NCBI RefSeq assembly: GCF_003076135.1
Contig: NZ_QDGZ01000001.1
Location: 124,001 to 188,000, forward strand
Direction: 5' to 3'
Length of the DNA: 64,000 nucleotides
Origin: Nocardioides gansuensis
GTDB taxonomy: Bacteria > Actinomycetota > Actinomycetes > Propionibacteriales > Nocardioidaceae
Made by a program: the position numbers and the translations under genes. Every line of letters starts with the position of its first letter. Within the stretch, counting starts at the first letter, position 1. Shown here piece by piece: positions 61,449-64,000 of this stretch. A model generated the notes under the pieces. That model was not told the DNA's origin. It saw nothing but the letters and a program-made list of their open reading frames with translations, and made no database searches.

Positions 61449-62332
61449 GCGCACGCAGCTTCGCGCTCCTCGTCAACCCCGCCTCCGGAGGTGGCGCCGC
61501 GCCCGAGGCCGTCGTGCCGGTCGCCCGCCACCTGCGCGACCGCGGCGCCTCCGTGGAGGTGACCTACTCGCCCGGACCGCAGGCCACCCGGCGGCTGGTG
61601 GCCGAGGCGGTGGACCGCGGCGAGGTGGTCGTCTCGATGGGCGGCGACGGGATGCTCTCCTCGCTCGCCGGCGAGGTCGCCCGCGCCGGCGGCACCCTCG
61701 GCATCCTGCCGGCCGGCCGCGGCAACGACTTCGCCCGGATGCTCGCGATCCCCGCCGACCCGCAGGCCCAGGCGGAGCTCCTGCTCACCGGGACGGTCAG
61801 CCCCGTGGACCTGCTGGCCTACGGCGGCCGGCTCGTCGCCGGCTCCGTCTACGCCGGCGTCGACGCCCGCGCGTCCGAGCTCGTCGACCGCGCCCATTGG
61901 CTGCCCGTGCGGCTGCAGTATCCCTACGCCGCCGTCCGCGCGCTCGCGACGTTCTCCCCGGCGCGCTGCCGGGTGAGCGTCGACGACACGACCCGGGACT
62001 ACGAGGCCGCCACGGTCGTCGTCGCCAACTCGGCCTACTACGGCAAGGGCATGCGCATCGCCCCCGACGCCCGCGTCGACGACGGGCTGCTCGACGTGGT
62101 GGTCATCGAGGCAGCCTCCAGGCGCAGGCTGATCCGCTCGCTGCCGCAGGTGTACGACGGCACGCACACCTCGCTGCCGCAGGTGCACGTCCTGCGGGGT
62201 GCCCGGGTCGAGCTGTCGGCGACCACGCAGGTGGCCGTCGGAGCGGACGGCGAGCAGCTCGGCGTCCTGCCCGGACCCGACGCGCCGGCCGTCGTGGAGG
62301 TGCGTCCGGGGATGCTGCGCGTCATCCGCTGA
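61445..62332 (+). CDS. Diacylglycerol-kinase-family lipid kinase
   Basis: 295 residues, DAGK_cat fold. ALLVNPASGGG start (nucleotide loop), VVSMGGDGMLSSLAGEV (about 62-78; GGDG), LGILPAGRGNDFAR (about 85-98). YYGKGMRIAPDARVDDGLLDVVVIE is the C-terminal block. It would phosphorylate diacylglycerol or a related lipid alcohol with ATP. ATG overlaps the flavoprotein stop (ATGA). The M. tuberculosis counterpart Rv2252 is a diacylglycerol kinase linked to PIM synthesis. Confidence 0.9.
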   Translation: MSARSFALLVNPASGGGAAPEAVVPVARHLRDRGASVEVTYSPGPQATRRLVAEAVDRGEVVVSMGGDGMLSSLAGEVARAGGTLGILPAGRGNDFARMLAIPADPQAQAELLLTGTVSPVDLLAYGGRLVAGSVYAGVDARASELVDRAHWLPVRLQYPYAAVRALATFSPARCRVSVDDTTRDYEAATVVVANSAYYGKGMRIAPDARVDDGLLDVVVIEAASRRRLIRSLPQVYDGTHTSLPQVHVLRGARVELSATTQVAVGADGEQLGVLPGPDAPAVVEVRPGMLRVIR

Positions 62333-62353
62333 CGGGTCGGCGAGGATGGGGCC

Positions 62354-62848
62354 ATGCACCCAGGCCTCACCCACGAGCCGGCCCGGCTCGGCCGGCGAGC
62401 CGTGGCCCGCCTGGTCGAGCTCGCGCTGGCGGCCGTGCTCTATGCCGCCGTCGCGCTCGTGGCCGTCCAGCTCGGCCGGACGGGGTCTGGCCCGCTCGCG
62501 CTCGGCGTGGTGGTGGCGGCGGTGCTCGTCCACCTGGTCGCCACGGTGGGCTGCCTCCTCGCCAGGGCGGCGTTGCCCGGCCAGCTGATCCTGGGCCTGG
62601 AGCACGTCGACCCCGATGACGGGCAGCGGGCCGGCCGGCGCGCCCTCCTGAAGTACGTCGTGGAGGGCGCGGTCACGGCGATCACCTTCGGCGCGGCGGT
62701 CATCGTGGTCGCGTTCACCGTCCGCCCGCCCGACCACCGGAGCTGGTTCGACAAGGTGGCCGGCGTCGCGCTGGTCGACCTCCGCCGTCCGCGTACGGGG
62801 ATCAGCGGAAGGACCACACCAGGAGCTCGGTGGGCTCCGTCGCCCTGA
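62354..62848 (+). CDS. RDD-like membrane protein
   Basis: 164 residues with three to four transmembrane helices (VELALAAVLYAAVALVAVQL; ALGVVVAAVLVHLVATVGCLL; AVTAITFGAAVIVVAFTV). LARAALPGQLILGLEHVDPDDGQRAG and LVDLRRPRTG resemble the RDD family. The 3' end overlaps the convergent pirin gene by 47 bases. GAGGAT ends six bases before ATG 62354. Function unknown. Confidence 0.72.
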   Translation: MHPGLTHEPARLGRRAVARLVELALAAVLYAAVALVAVQLGRTGSGPLALGVVVAAVLVHLVATVGCLLARAALPGQLILGLEHVDPDDGQRAGRRALLKYVVEGAVTAITFGAAVIVVAFTVRPPDHRSWFDKVAGVALVDLRRPRTGISGRTTPGARWAPSP

Positions 62849-63515
62849 TCGGCAGCTCGGGCTCGTCGGTGAGCCGCGCCGCGTCGCCGGCGCGGAGGGT
62901 CTCGACTTCGCTCGACCAGCCGACCCCGCTCGACCCGCCGGGGAGCTCGACGGCTCCCGTCGCCGCGAAGACGTGGACGAGCGGGGCGTCGGGCAGCGCG
63001 ACCTCGTCCCCCGGCGCCAGCCGTGCGACGTGCAGCGTCGCGGCGGCCGTGCGGATCGGCAGGCCGCCGGCACCTGCCACGGGGACAAGCGCGCCCGCGG
63101 GCAGCTCGGTGTCGTCGAGGTAGTACGCCGGGGCGCCGCCCGGCTCGTCGGGCCGGACCCAGACCTGCACGAACCGCGTCGGCCCGGCCGCCATGTCCGC
63201 GAGCTCGCTGTGCCGCACTCCCGAGCCCGCCGAGAGCACCTGCACCTGACCCGGGGCGACGACGCGCGTCGTACCGGACGAGTCCGTGTGCACCAGCGCC
63301 CCGGAGAGGACCCAGGTGACGATCTCCAGGTCGGTGTGCGGATGGTCGGGGTAGCCGCCGCCGGCCGCCAGCAGGTCGTCGTTGTGGCAGACCATCGGGC
63401 CGAAGCCGAGGTTGGCCGGGTCGTAGTGCTCGCCGAACGAGAAGGAGTGCCGGGTGACCCGGTCCCCGGTCTTCGTGGTGAACCTGCCCGATCCGGCATA
63501 CAGAGCCCGTGCCAT
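62802..63515 (-). CDS. Pirin-family protein
   Basis: 237 residues, two cupin domains. N-terminal [17 protein letters not shown] (about 26-42), metal-site [17 protein letters not shown] (about 58-74), and [13 protein letters not shown] (about 91-103) are pirin signatures, providing His ligands for Fe; the second cupin is degenerate. Pirins are quercetinase-like or redox regulators. Residues around GWSSEVETL come from a REP-like element at 62898-62917. Start ATG 63515 is 18 bases from the divergent glucosidase start. Confidence 0.88.
   Translation of the reverse strand: MARALYAGSGRFTTKTGDRVTRHSFSFGEHYDPANLGFGPMVCHNDDLLAAGGGYPDHPHTDLEIVTWVLSGALVHTDSSGTTRVVAPGQVQVLSAGSGVRHSELADMAAGPTRFVQVWVRPDEPGGAPAYYLDDTELPAGALVPVAGAGGLPIRTAAATLHVARLAPGDEVALPDAPLVHVFAATGAVELPGGSSGVGWSSEVETLRAGDAARLTDEPELPIRATEPTELLVWSFR
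62898..62917. repeat. REP-like 20-mer inside the pirin gene
   Basis: GGTCTCGACTTCGCTCGACC is the exact reverse complement of 43619-43638. In the pirin frame it encodes SSEVET, the same peptide as in the ABC gene. Confidence 0.75.
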
Positions 63516-63520
63516 GCGCC

Positions 63521-63527
63521 TATCTTT
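63521..63527. promoter_or_regulatory. Overlapping divergent -10 elements
   Basis: TATCTT (63521-63526, plus) ends six bases before GTG 63533; AAAGAT (63527-63522, minus) ends six bases before the pirin ATG 63515. Both promoters use nearly the same bases, so they should exclude one another. Confidence 0.5.
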
Positions 63528-63532
63528 GCCCA

Positions 63533-64000
63533 GTGACCAGCCAGCCGACGGGGGCGCCACTGACACTCCCGCCGGGGTTCCGCTTCGGCACGACCGCGGC
63601 CGCCTACTGCGTGGAAGGGGCCGCGGAGGCGGACGGTCGCGGCCCGAGCATCTGGGACACGTTCACCCAGCAGCCCGGACGGGTCGTGGACGGGAGCAGC
63701 GGCGCCGTGGCGGCCGATCAGTACCACCGCCTCGACGAGGACGTGGTCCTCCTCAAGGGACTCGGCGTGCAGGCGCACAAGTTCTCCGTGAGCTGGCCGC
63801 GCGTCCTTCCTGAGGGACGAGGCCCGGTCAACGCCAAGGGCCTCGACTACTACGACCGGCTCGTCGACCGGCTGCTCGCGCACGGCATCGAGCCGATGGC
63901 CACGCTCTACCACTGGGACCTGCCGCAGGCGCTCGAGGATGACGGCGGCTGGCTCAACCGCGGCACCGTCGACGCGTTCGCCCAGTACGCCGAGGTGGTG
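63533..64000 (+). CDS. GH1 beta-glucosidase, cut by the window edge
   Basis: 156 codons up to the edge, no stop. The frame from GTG 63533 reads [20 protein letters not shown], then [49 protein letters not shown] and [13 protein letters not shown]: the GH1 N-terminal signature with the HWDLP block. The catalytic Glu of TxNEP and the nucleophile lie to the right of the window. It would hydrolyse beta-glucosides. A leaderless start is suggested by TATCTT. Confidence 0.9.
   Translation, partial: MTSQPTGAPLTLPPGFRFGTTAAAYCVEGAAEADGRGPSIWDTFTQQPGRVVDGSSGAVAADQYHRLDEDVVLLKGLGVQAHKFSVSWPRVLPEGRGPVNAKGLDYYDRLVDRLLAHGIEPMATLYHWDLPQALEDDGGWLNRGTVDAFAQYAEVV

Overview
The window is 64 kb of very GC-rich actinobacterial chromosome. 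Codon use (third positions almost always G or C), frequent GTG starts, very tight gene packing, mycothiol-era protein families and the best-matching gene neighbourhoods all point to the Nocardioidaceae, most likely Nocardioides or a close relative; this is inferred from gene content, not from an rRNA. I see 66 protein genes, one riboswitch and several terminators and operators. I see no rRNA, tRNA, CRISPR array, insertion sequence or phage gene, so this looks like ordinary chromosome and not an island.

Layout: 0.3-8.7 kb holds a small membrane protein, a SpoIIE-type phosphatase, an XRE-cupin regulator with a B3/4-domain partner, a guanidinium exporter controlled by a guanidine-III riboswitch, a frameshifted maltose-type acetyltransferase with its TetR regulator, and a glycolate oxidase / alanine-glyoxylate aminotransferase pair (glycolate to glyoxylate to glycine). 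8.7-12.4 kb is a YdeP-type molybdopterin oxidoreductase with fdhD and a CBS protein. 12.4-15.4 kb is a probable operon of methyltransferase, hydrolase, chromate transporter and MOSC protein. 18.6-22.5 kb is a tightly coupled AlkX-like glycosylase / AstE-like peptidase / RimB-like protease operon divergent from a RimK ligase. 22.5-24.5 kb is an arsR-aquaporin-arsC operon with a secreted CHRD protein at its end. 25.7-28.3 kb pairs a GH13 glucosidase-like enzyme with a flavin/F420 oxidoreductase.

30.1-36.2 kb carries a 1300-residue Pls-type single-module NRPS with an M1 peptidase, and a convergent phosphopantetheinyl transferase (needed to activate the NRPS carrier domain) with a TPR protein. 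36.3-38.2 kb is the CE1758/CE1759-type flavin monooxygenase-FMN reductase pair. 42.6-49.6 kb is a four-gene ABC exporter/FtsX-permease operon. 50.6-52.2 kb is an ECF42-type sigma factor with its DGPF/YCII partner. 53.2-57.7 kb holds a DEAD-box helicase, a YceI protein, a 41-residue gene with its own terminator, and a succinate-semialdehyde-type dehydrogenase. 57.7-62.3 kb reproduces the gene order of Mycobacterium tuberculosis Rv2249c-Rv2252 (glpD1, TetR, flavoprotein, lipid kinase) around a 23-bp operator that contains both divergent start codons. The window ends inside a GH1 beta-glucosidase.

Two themes run through the window. Many genes appear to be leaderless: a -10-like hexamer (xANNNT, usually TANNNT) ends 5-7 bases before the start codon and no ribosome-binding site is visible. 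Short REP-like palindromes (ggtcgag...ctcgagacc type) occur both between genes and inside reading frames, where they add low-complexity peptides to at least three proteins.
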